In this document: piece after piece, positions 1 to 5,162 of the stretch
How positions within the stretch are numbered: position 1 is the stretch's first letter
Layout of the letters: every line of letters starts with the position of its first letter
From: an uncultured Nitrospinaceae bacterium
GTDB taxonomy: Bacteria; Nitrospinota; Nitrospinia; Nitrospinales; VA-1
Assembly (NCBI GenBank): GCA_913043155.1
Contig: CAJWLY010000107.1
Span: forward strand, 1-5,337
DNA: 5,337 nt
Reading direction: 5' to 3'
Made by a program: the position numbers and the translations under genes
Notes under the pieces: generated by a model
Seen by the model: the letters and a program-made list of their open reading frames with translations, nothing else
The model's database searches: none
What the model was told of the DNA's origin: nothing

Positions 1-147
1 GCGTGGTGTGAGAAGTGCCTGCACCATTTCAACTCGTACAGAAAGGACAAGACCCTCCGGTGTCCGGAATGTTTTCACGAAAACGAGTACAAGGATGAGT
101 ACTGCGAGGCATGCCACGAACCGCTCAAACCAGGGCAGTGGGAATAA
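1..147 (+). CDS. C-terminal end of a cysteine-rich zinc-ribbon protein (5' end outside window)
   Basis: The frame is open from the first base and ends at a TAA, giving 48 residues with no start in the window. The tail has three CxxC pairs at partial residues 3/6, 21/24 and 35/38 (the second is CPEC), with several nearby histidines. This is the pattern of a zinc ribbon or double zinc ribbon, probably structural or used in nucleic-acid or protein binding. The rest of the protein is not visible, so no function can be assigned. Third codon positions look GC-richer than in the genes that follow, consistent with an ordinary chromosomal gene. It converges on the minus-strand DUF1841 gene after a 75-bp gap. 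The reading frame is well supported by cysteine spacing and a natural stop; the identity is open. Confidence 0.7.
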   Translation, partial: AWCEKCLHHFNSYRKDKTLRCPECFHENEYKDEYCEACHEPLKPGQWE

Positions 148-173
148 AACCTAGCCTTCTAATGCTTTATTCA

Positions 174-190
174 AAGGTACACCAGACCTT
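174..190. terminator. weak hairpin between convergent genes, possible bidirectional terminator
   Basis: AAGGT (174-178) and ACCTT (186-190) form a 5-bp stem with a 7-nt loop. It sits between the stop of the zinc-ribbon gene (+) and the stop of the DUF1841 gene (-). The T-rich stretches after it are short on both strands, so it is at best a weak terminator. The position supports it more than the structure does. Confidence 0.3.
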
Positions 191-222
191 ATTTCGAAAA
201 AGATATCTAAAAAGAGATCCTA

Positions 223-651
223 TCAACTTGTTTTATAGGGCAATCCATTAATCTGACTTTCGTAATCAAGAGAATCAAACTGCCCGCCCCTTCGGGTACT
301 GGCAAAATGTAAATCCGCAAAGACAGCAATAATCGCATGTAAGGCTTCATGAGATTCCGTGCCTTGGTCAGTCAAACGCTTATAGGCTGCAACTACATAT
401 TCCGGATCTCCCAACTGGAGCTGGCGGTCAATGATCACATGTAAAACAGTATGCACAAAAGGGTTCACGATCATGCCATTGATCTCCCTTGGCATAGAAG
501 TCATCTCACCTTCTTCCCAGATAGGAGCAAATTCAGGATGCAGCTCGAGAACCCCAGCTATACGCTCATCTAGCTCTTCGGTAGGTCGTCCCTCATTTTT
601 GTCCGCCGCAACTCGAAGTATGCGTTGTTGGGATTCCTTATCAAAATCCAT
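223..651 (-). CDS. DUF1841 family protein
   Basis: This 142-residue protein of unknown function matches the DUF1841 family as I remember it, in length and in its run of motifs: ELHPEF (36-41), NPFVHTVLHVIIDRQL (63-78) and HEALHAII (101-108). It has no signal peptide or membrane segment, so it is probably cytosolic and mostly helical. Histidines fall in HxxxH spacing twice (67/71 and 101/105), with another at 38. That could suggest a metal site in a helical bundle, but this is inference. The ATG at 651 is chosen because GGGAG lies 12 nt upstream, a slightly long spacing; no other good start is nearby. That GGGAG sits in the 3' arm of a small hairpin. The gene stands alone, convergent with the zinc-ribbon gene. 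Family assignment is fairly sure; function is unknown. Confidence 0.85.
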   Translation of the reverse strand: MDFDKESQQRILRVAADKNEGRPTEELDERIAGVLELHPEFAPIWEEGEMTSMPREINGMIVNPFVHTVLHVIIDRQLQLGDPEYVVAAYKRLTDQGTESHEALHAIIAVFADLHFASTRRGGQFDSLDYESQINGLPYKTS

Positions 652-664
652 TATTGAACTTTTC

Positions 665-679
665 TCCCTAAAAGAGGGA
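665..679 (-). promoter_or_regulatory. hairpin covering the ribosome binding site of the DUF1841 gene
   Basis: Read on the minus strand, TCCCT, loop CTTTT, then AGGGA forms a 5-bp stem. The next base is G, so the GGGAG used as ribosome binding site is mostly buried in the 3' arm. The hairpin would lie in the leader about 13 nt before the start codon. It could reduce translation or act as a small switch; no ligand-binding structure is visible. Confidence 0.35.
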
Positions 680-765
680 CATACAAAATTTAGAAAAAAG
701 GCCGCTCCTAAATATATTTTTTCAGATGCTTATAAATAGGCAGGGGTTTCAGAAACGCATTGCCA

Positions 766-1050
766 TCAAGGAGTTTCGGAGAAATGGGAACGCCTTTTTT
801 CTCCAGAGCCTCCATAAATCATAAATACCCGTTTTCCTTGGCGGACGTGGTATTTGGCCCAGGCAGGGGACTTTCCATCGTAGCAAGCATCAGGATCAGT
901 TCCCTCAGCCTTAAGAAAGTCTGGATAATCCAGCCCCGCGTCATAAACATCGATTAGAAGGCATTCCGAGTTGAATCCAGAACCTGAAAGGCGGATTTTA
1001 CTCAAGAAGGTTTCGATCTCTGTTGGATCGTTCAACTCTATTGCTTGCAC
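766..1050 (-). CDS. hypothetical small acidic protein, GTG start
   Basis: This is a possible 94-residue soluble protein that I do not recognise. The only usable start is a GTG at 1050. The frame stays open a short way upstream to a TAA, with no ATG, and there is no convincing ribosome binding site. The first two thirds are acidic and have protein-like composition (ETFLSKIRLSGSGFNSECLL, then a Asp/Tyr-rich stretch). The end is basic and Gly/Ser-rich (residues 72-90). It has no transmembrane segment or cofactor motif. It is oriented like the DUF1841 gene, 114 bp upstream of it, and divergent from the 109-residue gene. The overlapping plus-strand frame (760-957) is less protein-like. It could be a real orphan gene, a decayed remnant or a chance ORF. 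If it is not real, 652-1218 contains no gene. Confidence 0.45.
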   Translation of the reverse strand: MQAIELNDPTEIETFLSKIRLSGSGFNSECLLIDVYDAGLDYPDFLKAEGTDPDACYDGKSPAWAKYHVRQGKRVFMIYGGSGEKRRSHFSETP

Positions 1051-1082
1051 ATCAAATTTAAATTGGAGATTTTTCCGAGTTT

Positions 1083-1094
1083 AAAAAATTTTTT
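1083..1094. other. A6T6 tract in the divergent spacer
   Basis: Six A followed directly by six T form a perfect 12-bp palindrome between the minus-strand ORF ending its 5' side at 1050 and the plus-strand gene starting at 1219. Such A/T tracts bend DNA and bind nucleoid proteins, and can serve as UP elements. The sequence shows only the tract; the role is inferred. No other strong signal is seen near it. Confidence 0.4.
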
Positions 1095-1115
1095 CGACCA
1101 AGACCCAATTCCAGT

Positions 1116-1143
1116 TTGTCTACACTCCATGATTTGTTAGAAT
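1116..1143 (+). promoter_or_regulatory. candidate sigma70 promoter for the 109-residue gene
   Basis: TTGTCT (1116-1121, 4 of 6 to consensus) is followed after 16 bp by TAGAAT (1138-1143, 5 of 6). Transcription would start near 1150, leaving a leader of about 70 nt before the ATG at 1219. In AT-rich DNA such matches occur by chance, so confidence is moderate at best. Confidence 0.4.
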
Positions 1144-1218
1144 TCGTGAATGTCATGCTAGCACAAGGCTCCATATCCGACAAACCGAGAATGAATGTCT
1201 TCTAATTAGGTTAGGTGA

Positions 1219-1548
1219 ATGCTAATTCAAGAAAATCTCTATCTTACTCGCAGCGCTCCCGATGGCGAAGGAGGTCAGCAGTTTTTGTACAAGGTCAATC
1301 AGTATGGTGTATCTGCGATAAGTCGTCCACAAGAAGAAATTGCGCAGATCCACTGGGATGTGGAGGTCATTAAGTACCGCGAGACAGAGGCTGTTAAATT
1401 CGATGTCTGTCACGATACCGAACTGGCAGAAAAACCACTTGTTTTTCATAATGATTCGTCACTAAATGAATTCCTTAAAAAAGCTTTTGGTTATTTCAAG
1501 GAACTGGGGTTTTTGGAGGGTATGATCACCAATGATAAAGAGACCTAA
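1219..1548 (+). CDS. uncharacterised 109-residue protein upstream of the oxidoreductase genes
   Basis: I do not recognise this protein. It is small, soluble and mixed alpha/beta in character. A Gly-rich turn (residues 15-20) is followed by short beta-like stretches (YKVNQYGVSAISRP; HWDVEVIKY; AVKFDVCHDTEL) and a C-terminal amphipathic helix from about residue 80. It has one cysteine and no cofactor motif. The ATG at 1219 follows TTAGGTTAGGTGA, whose first AGG is suitably spaced. The gene ends 212 bp before the alpha subunit on the same strand, with no terminator between, so some read-through is possible even though a good promoter follows. Five-subunit 2-oxoacid:ferredoxin oxidoreductases have an extra small non-ferredoxin-like component, and this gene's position would fit one. 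That is only a positional inference. Composition makes it probably a real gene. Confidence 0.7.
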   Translation: MLIQENLYLTRSAPDGEGGQQFLYKVNQYGVSAISRPQEEIAQIHWDVEVIKYRETEAVKFDVCHDTELAEKPLVFHNDSSLNEFLKKAFGYFKELGFLEGMITNDKET

Positions 1549-1573
1549 AGGAGAATTTAAAGGCCGTTAAATC

Positions 1574-1602
1574 TTGACAAGGTGGGGGTTTGCTTCTAGT
1601 AT
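1574..1602 (+). promoter_or_regulatory. sigma70-type promoter of the oxidoreductase operon
   Basis: A perfect -35 (TTGACA, 1574-1579) is followed after exactly 17 bp by TAGTAT (1597-1602, 4 of 6). The start would be near 1609, about 150 nt before the alpha ATG. Just upstream, ATTTAA (1555-1560) and TTAAAT (1567-1572) form an inverted repeat with a 6-bp spacer that nearly touches the -35, a possible operator. A stray AAGGAGA at 1548-1554 has no start codon after it. Confidence 0.65.
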
Positions 1603-1664
1603 ATGCCTCTTCAGCAAGGCCCTGGGTAGCGTCCTCGTTGACCATCTTTTCATCAAGGTGGGGG
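1578..1664 (+). repeat. 11-bp direct repeat CAAGGTGGGGG, two copies
   Basis: CAAGGTGGGGG occurs at 1578-1588 and 1654-1664, 76 bp apart start to start. The first copy lies between the -35 and -10 of the oxidoreductase promoter; the second lies in its leader. An exact, G-rich repeat of this length so placed suggests a regulator binding site, but no regulator is visible in the window. Confidence 0.5.
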
Positions 1665-1760
1665 GGCAGCTACAATCGCTGGTTTTTAAGGTTAAAGCAG
1701 TCATAAAATACAGAGGCCACCCCTGATAAAATTAAGTTTTTCACAAGCGGAGGAGTAGGA
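1609..1760 (+). promoter_or_regulatory. long 5' leader of the alpha-subunit gene
   Basis: About 150 nt separate the predicted start site from the alpha ATG. CAGC (1667-1670) can pair with GCTG (1678-1681) just before TTTTT (1683-1687). GTAGC (1626-1630) can instead pair with GCTAC (1669-1673), so the two pairings exclude each other. The stems are only 4-5 bp and match no riboswitch class I know. The leader ends in a strong ribosome binding site, GGAGGAG (1749-1755). Any control by this leader is speculative. Confidence 0.3.
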
Positions 1761-3002
1761 ATGTCAACCCCAACTGCCGAAGTAAAAAGAAAGAATACTG
1801 GAAAACACACAAATGTTCCGGGAAAGCCTGAAGGTTGGGTACCTGCGGGCGACCTACAAGAAGTAGTTACCCTCGAAAAAATGTTAACACTGCCGCGGGA
1901 AACTATCTTCATGACGGGAAGTGAAGCGGCCCGTGAATCTATTCGAAGAGCTAATGTGGATATGGCAATTGCCTATCCCATTACCCCGCAGTCAGAAACG
2001 ATGCAACAGGCGGGTTATTTATACGACGAAGGCTATATTAAAGATTACTACCGCGGGGAAGAAGAGATAGGCTCCATGTCTGCAATAAGCGGCGCCTCCC
2101 GTGCCGGAGTCCGTAGTCTAACAGCCACCTCTGGCCCGGGTTTAATGAGAGGTATGGAGGCGATTTCATCTTGGCCAGGCGCACGTACCCCCCTCGTTCT
2201 GCTCGATATGTGTCGTGTCATCAACACACCACTAGCGATCCAACCCGATAATATAGAAATCTCATTTTTGCTTGAGACCGGCATGCTAGTTATGCACGCC
2301 GAAAACCAGCAAGATTTTTATGATTACCCATTGATAGCTTTCATAGTCAGTGAGGAGGTTGATGTAACACTGCCCTGTACCGTATCCGTGGACGGTTTCT
2401 TTGTTACTCACGCTCGTGGCAATGTTTCAATAGTCGACAAAAAGTACAAAATACCACCTCGGGATGGCTGGAGGAATGCGGTTCCTTCAATGGACAACGA
2501 AAATCCACCGGCACGCCTATCCCGTGACGCCCCAATCCAGAAAAGTAACTTCATCAGCTACCATATGCACGCAAGCTGGCAGCAGGAAGTGTTCGCGGCC
2601 GTGGAACGTTCGGCAAAATACTTTGATAAATACCTTGGGGGATTGATCGAAGTAGTCAATCCGGGTAGTGATGAAATGCTCATTGCGTCAGGTGCAGCGG
2701 TGTCCCAGGCCCGTGAAGCGGTTCGTCAGGAAGGGGAAAAGGGTAACAAGATTGGCCTCATCAAGGTAAAAACCATTAGGCCATGGCCCGGACCGCAGAT
2801 TATTGAAGCCGCCAAGCACGCCAAGAAAATTTTCGTTCCTGAGTTCAATCAGGCCGGGTGGCTACATAAAAACGTGACCACTACCCTTTACGGGCATTGT
2901 CAAGCCAAGATATACAATGGCCCCAGGGTTTTCGGCGGCATGACCATGCCCACTGAACTGATCCTAGACTGGCTGAAAGAGAGCCGGGAAAGGAAGGAGT
3001 AG
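1761..3002 (+). CDS. porA: 2-oxoacid:ferredoxin oxidoreductase (pyruvate-type), alpha subunit
   Basis: Alpha subunit of a cytosolic enzyme that interconverts a 2-oxoacid plus CoA with acyl-CoA, CO2 and reduced ferredoxin. It is 413 residues. Residues 1-48 are a basic, low-complexity extension before the usual start of the family (MTGSEAARESIRRA, 51-64). The hallmark YPITPQSE (72-79) follows; its threonine contacts the 2-oxoacid in characterised pyruvate enzymes. Next come EEEIGSMSAISGAS (100-113), TATSGPG (121-127) and R152, which aligns with the substrate-carboxylate arginine of pyruvate enzymes. DGFFVTHA (211-218) closes the first domain. Residues 300-413 form the second domain (SGAAVSQAREAV; KVKTIRPWPGP; IFVPEFNQAGWL). 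The ATG follows GGAGGAG by 5 nt. The TAG is 154 bp before beta, an unusually wide gap. Family is certain; pyruvate versus 2-oxoglutarate is unresolved, because the five-subunit enzymes for both look alike. Confidence 0.93.
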   Translation: MSTPTAEVKRKNTGKHTNVPGKPEGWVPAGDLQEVVTLEKMLTLPRETIFMTGSEAARESIRRANVDMAIAYPITPQSETMQQAGYLYDEGYIKDYYRGEEEIGSMSAISGASRAGVRSLTATSGPGLMRGMEAISSWPGARTPLVLLDMCRVINTPLAIQPDNIEISFLLETGMLVMHAENQQDFYDYPLIAFIVSEEVDVTLPCTVSVDGFFVTHARGNVSIVDKKYKIPPRDGWRNAVPSMDNENPPARLSRDAPIQKSNFISYHMHASWQQEVFAAVERSAKYFDKYLGGLIEVVNPGSDEMLIASGAAVSQAREAVRQEGEKGNKIGLIKVKTIRPWPGPQIIEAAKHAKKIFVPEFNQAGWLHKNVTTTLYGHCQAKIYNGPRVFGGMTMPTELILDWLKESRERKE

Positions 3003-3069
3003 TTAAAATATTTTTCGAATTTTTTGATGGTGTTTTTTAGTGGTTTAGCCTTGGATGTTTGGTTCCTTG

Positions 3070-3091
3070 GCCGTTAGTTCGTAATCACGGC
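3070..3091 (+). repeat. inverted repeat in the alpha-beta gap
   Basis: GCCGT (3070-3074) and ACGGC (3087-3091) are perfect inverted repeats around a 12-nt loop, extendable by one G-U pair. No T-run follows, so it is not an intrinsic terminator. It might be an mRNA processing or stability stem between alpha and the downstream genes, or chance. Confidence 0.3.
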
Positions 3092-3121
3092 TTCATCTGA
3101 AAGCGAAAGAAGTATTTAAGT

Positions 3122-3130
3122 TGATATAAA
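3122..3130 (+). promoter_or_regulatory. extended -10 promoter candidate upstream of the beta subunit
   Basis: TGATATAAA has the TGn extension and a -10 with 5 of 6 consensus bases (TATAAA, 3125-3130). No -35 is seen at 16-18 bp, which extended -10 promoters can tolerate. The start would be near 3137, giving a leader of about 20 nt that contains AGAGGA (3144-3149) before the ATG at 3157. It could drive beta, gamma and the ferredoxin-like gene independently of alpha. Confidence 0.4.
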
Positions 3131-3156
3131 CCAATTCAATCTTAGAGGATCGAATC

Positions 3157-4029
3157 ATGTCCCTTGATACTGTAAAACCATCTCCCGGTTTTTTAGAGCT
3201 TTTGCCGGTTGAATATCAAGACCTGGTCAAATACGGTCAATACGGTAAAAAGAAAAAAGTAAGTGATATGGGAAAGTTCAAGGAGCTGGGCGAGGAACAT
3301 CCCATGTGCGCCGGGTGCGCTATGAGTTTGTTTATCAGACTCGTTTTTCTTGGGTTGCCCAGACCTGAACACACAATATTTGTCGGAACCGCAGGATGCG
3401 GTCGGCTGGCTATTTCCCAGGGGAATGTACCGTTCGTCTATGGAAATTATGGAGATACCAACGCGGTGGCTTCAGGTTTAAAGCGTGGTCTGGAACTGAG
3501 GTTTCCCGAACAGGAAAAAGACGTGATTGTCATGTGCGGCGATGGTGGCTTGGTAGATATTGGGTTCCAGGGTCTCATGCACAGTTGGTTCCGTCATGAA
3601 AAGTTTACAACCATCATGCTCGATAACGAAGTTTATGGAAACACGGGTGGACAGGAAAGCGGGATGACCCAAAAAGGGCAAATCATGAAAATGTCTCCGC
3701 GTGGGAAAGTGGATGAAAAAATGGACATGATCGGTTTGGCAAAGGTGGCTAAGCTAGATTATATCGCCAGGGTCGTGCCCACTAACCCAGGTCGAGTGGT
3801 GCGAACCGCACGACGTGCAATTCTGATTGCCCGCGAATTTGGTTCAACCTATGTTCAGGGTTATACATCCTGTAATATTGAGTATTCAATCCCAACTCCG
3901 CAGGTTATGCAGGACGCATTTGATAAAGAAAAAGAATGCTATGGTTTCGAAGAACATATTTCAGATCGTGCCAAAGCATATCTAGATGAGATTGAGAAAA
4001 AAGAAAAGGCCGCCAAAAAGAAGAAATAA
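3157..4029 (+). CDS. porB: 2-oxoacid:ferredoxin oxidoreductase, beta subunit (thiamine diphosphate and [4Fe-4S])
   Basis: Catalytic beta subunit that binds thiamine diphosphate and the proximal [4Fe-4S] cluster; 290 residues, close to the family's usual length. Cluster ligands are Cys51 and Cys54 (HPMCAGCAMS), Cys81 (GTAGCGR) and Cys239 (TSCNIEYS). The cofactor motif runs from GDGG (128-131) to LDN (155-157), then NTGGQ (162-166). Residues 1-45 are a pre-domain with a basic patch (KKKK, 31-34), and the protein ends in a Lys/Glu helix finishing KKKK. ATG 3157 follows AGAGGA by 7 nt. The gamma gene starts 14 bp after the stop, so these two are certainly co-transcribed. Beta forms the active site together with alpha. 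Every expected cofactor residue is present, so the subunit looks functional. Confidence in family is very high; substrate specificity cannot be read from it. Confidence 0.95.
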   Translation: MSLDTVKPSPGFLELLPVEYQDLVKYGQYGKKKKVSDMGKFKELGEEHPMCAGCAMSLFIRLVFLGLPRPEHTIFVGTAGCGRLAISQGNVPFVYGNYGDTNAVASGLKRGLELRFPEQEKDVIVMCGDGGLVDIGFQGLMHSWFRHEKFTTIMLDNEVYGNTGGQESGMTQKGQIMKMSPRGKVDEKMDMIGLAKVAKLDYIARVVPTNPGRVVRTARRAILIAREFGSTYVQGYTSCNIEYSIPTPQVMQDAFDKEKECYGFEEHISDRAKAYLDEIEKKEKAAKKKK

Positions 4030-4043
4030 TCAGGAGAAAAAAA

Positions 4044-4778
4044 ATGGCAGTAAAACGTTATAACGTTCGCATGGCGGGACTCGGAGGTCAAGGTGTAGTC
4101 ACCGCCTCACATATTCTAAGTAATGGAGTGGTTATCTCCGGAGCTCACAGTTCTCTGGTTCCATTTTTTGGTTCAGAAAAACGTAACGCCCCGGTAGAAA
4201 GTTATGTCCGGATTTCCGCTGAGGAGATTTATGAAATCGGTGAGATCATCTACCCGAATATCATCATGATTTTCCATCCGTCGGTCATCACATTGGGTAA
4301 GTCCTATACCATGCCCTTTTACACCGGGCTCAAGGAGGGTGGTGTTTGCGTTATCAATAGTGGCACCCCTATTAACTTCACTCCTGATGAAAAAAAGGGG
4401 TTGGAGGATATGAACGCCAAGGTCTACTACGTTCCATGTACAGAAATAGCCAATGAGGTTGCCAAAACTGACTTGGCTACTAATATGGGCATGTGCGGAG
4501 CGATTTCAGCAGTTTTAGGAATGCCAGACCTAGTTTCTCTTGGAGGCTCTGTTAAGGATCGTTTTATCGGAAAGGGAATCGTGGTTTCCGGTGGAACTGC
4601 GGCGTTAGACAGTGCGATCGAGAAAAAATTTGCCAAGAAAGCCAAACTTCTCGAAGCAAATATGAGAACCCTGCATGCTACCTATAAGTACGTGATGGAT
4701 CAAGGCTGGGCTCATCCAGATGCAAAACTTGTTGATGCAGATGAGCTTGTGGCCTCCGCCTCTGGGGCAGCCGTTTAA
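4044..4778 (+). CDS. porG: 2-oxoacid:ferredoxin oxidoreductase, gamma subunit
   Basis: Gamma subunit, 244 residues, corresponding to the gamma domain of fused pyruvate:ferredoxin oxidoreductases and thought to contribute to the CoA side of the reaction and to assembly. The glycine-rich GLGGQGVV (12-19) is the family signature. It is followed by RNAPVESYVRIS (47-58), where the usual RGG is replaced by RNA, and by NMGMCGAISAVLG (147-159). Residues 195-244 add a helical tail ending in an Ala/Ser-rich stretch. No cluster cysteines are expected, and the cysteines present (102, 132, 151) are scattered. ATG 4044 follows AGGAGA by 6 nt. Stop-to-start spacing is 14 bp after beta and 20 bp before the ferredoxin-like gene, so the three form one transcription unit. 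The family is clear; the tail could be a lineage-specific feature. Confidence 0.94.
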   Translation: MAVKRYNVRMAGLGGQGVVTASHILSNGVVISGAHSSLVPFFGSEKRNAPVESYVRISAEEIYEIGEIIYPNIIMIFHPSVITLGKSYTMPFYTGLKEGGVCVINSGTPINFTPDEKKGLEDMNAKVYYVPCTEIANEVAKTDLATNMGMCGAISAVLGMPDLVSLGGSVKDRFIGKGIVVSGGTAALDSAIEKKFAKKAKLLEANMRTLHATYKYVMDQGWAHPDAKLVDADELVASASGAAV

Positions 4779-4798
4779 ACTTTTCTACCGGAGAAACC

Positions 4799-5062
4799 AT
4801 GTATTACATCGCCCAAGTTGACAAAGATATTTGCTCTGCAAAAAACTGCCATCTGTGCACGACCTACTGCCCAGAAACCAACTGTATCAATTACAGCGAG
4901 CAGGATAAGTCCGCCTACATTTCCGTCGACCGGTGCAAGGCGTGCGAAATCTGCATTTATATCTGCAAGGAAGTGGCCAAAAACGATGCCATCAAGATGC
5001 AATGGATCGGGGAGCTCGACGAAGGTTTCGTGATCAAGAAATCAGGTGTCGTTCTGCGATAG
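4799..5062 (+). CDS. porD: 2[4Fe-4S] ferredoxin-like subunit of the oxidoreductase
   Basis: This 87-residue protein has two cysteine clusters. The first is C12-x4-C17-x2-C20-x3-C24-P, with C29 just after; the second is C46-x2-C49-x2-C52-x3-C56. This is the 2[4Fe-4S] ferredoxin pattern with two extra residues between the first two cysteines and no proline after C56. By analogy with delta subunits of multisubunit Por enzymes, it carries electrons between the beta-subunit cluster and soluble ferredoxin. The C-terminal third (65-87) is a beta-rich tail beyond the usual domain. ATG 4799 follows GGAG (4790-4793) by 5 nt and lies 20 bp after gamma. A terminator follows the stop. The subunit name (D or E) depends on the nomenclature used. 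It is almost certainly part of the complex, because the spacing is tight and the operon ends here. Confidence 0.9.
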   Translation: MYYIAQVDKDICSAKNCHLCTTYCPETNCINYSEQDKSAYISVDRCKACEICIYICKEVAKNDAIKMQWIGELDEGFVIKKSGVVLR

Positions 5063-5079
5063 ATTGTTCGCTAATCTTT

Positions 5080-5122
5080 AAGAAGGTATTTGTGCGCCTT
5101 TCAGCCCAAATACCTTTTTTTT
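5080..5122 (+). terminator. strong rho-independent terminator of the oxidoreductase operon
   Basis: AAGGTATTTG (5083-5092) and CAAATACCTT (5107-5116) form a perfect 10-bp stem around a 14-nt loop. The run of eight T (5115-5122) begins in the 3' arm. The stem can extend outward by about three pairs (5080-5082 with 5117-5119, one G-U). It sits 18 bp after the ferredoxin-like gene and separates that operon from ndk. Confidence 0.9.
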
Positions 5123-5162
5123 ATACATCAACCTTAATCTTTTTACCGGACCCAAATCCCCT

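Noticed and set aside
431..739. Plus-strand frame of 102 residues antisense to the DUF1841 gene
   Set aside because: It overlaps a gene with clear family motifs, has Ser-rich shadow-like composition and no ribosome binding site.
1653..1670. G-quadruplex at the seven-G run
   Set aside because: There is a single long G-run (1660-1666) and only one further short GG nearby, not four separated runs.
1549..1760. Known riboswitch or tRNA-like structure in the alpha leader
   Set aside because: Only 4-5 bp stems are seen; no thiamine, glycine or other known aptamer core was recognised.
2048..2284. Minus-strand frame inside the alpha gene
   Set aside because: The plus-strand protein carries the conserved catalytic motifs over the same bases; this frame is a by-product.
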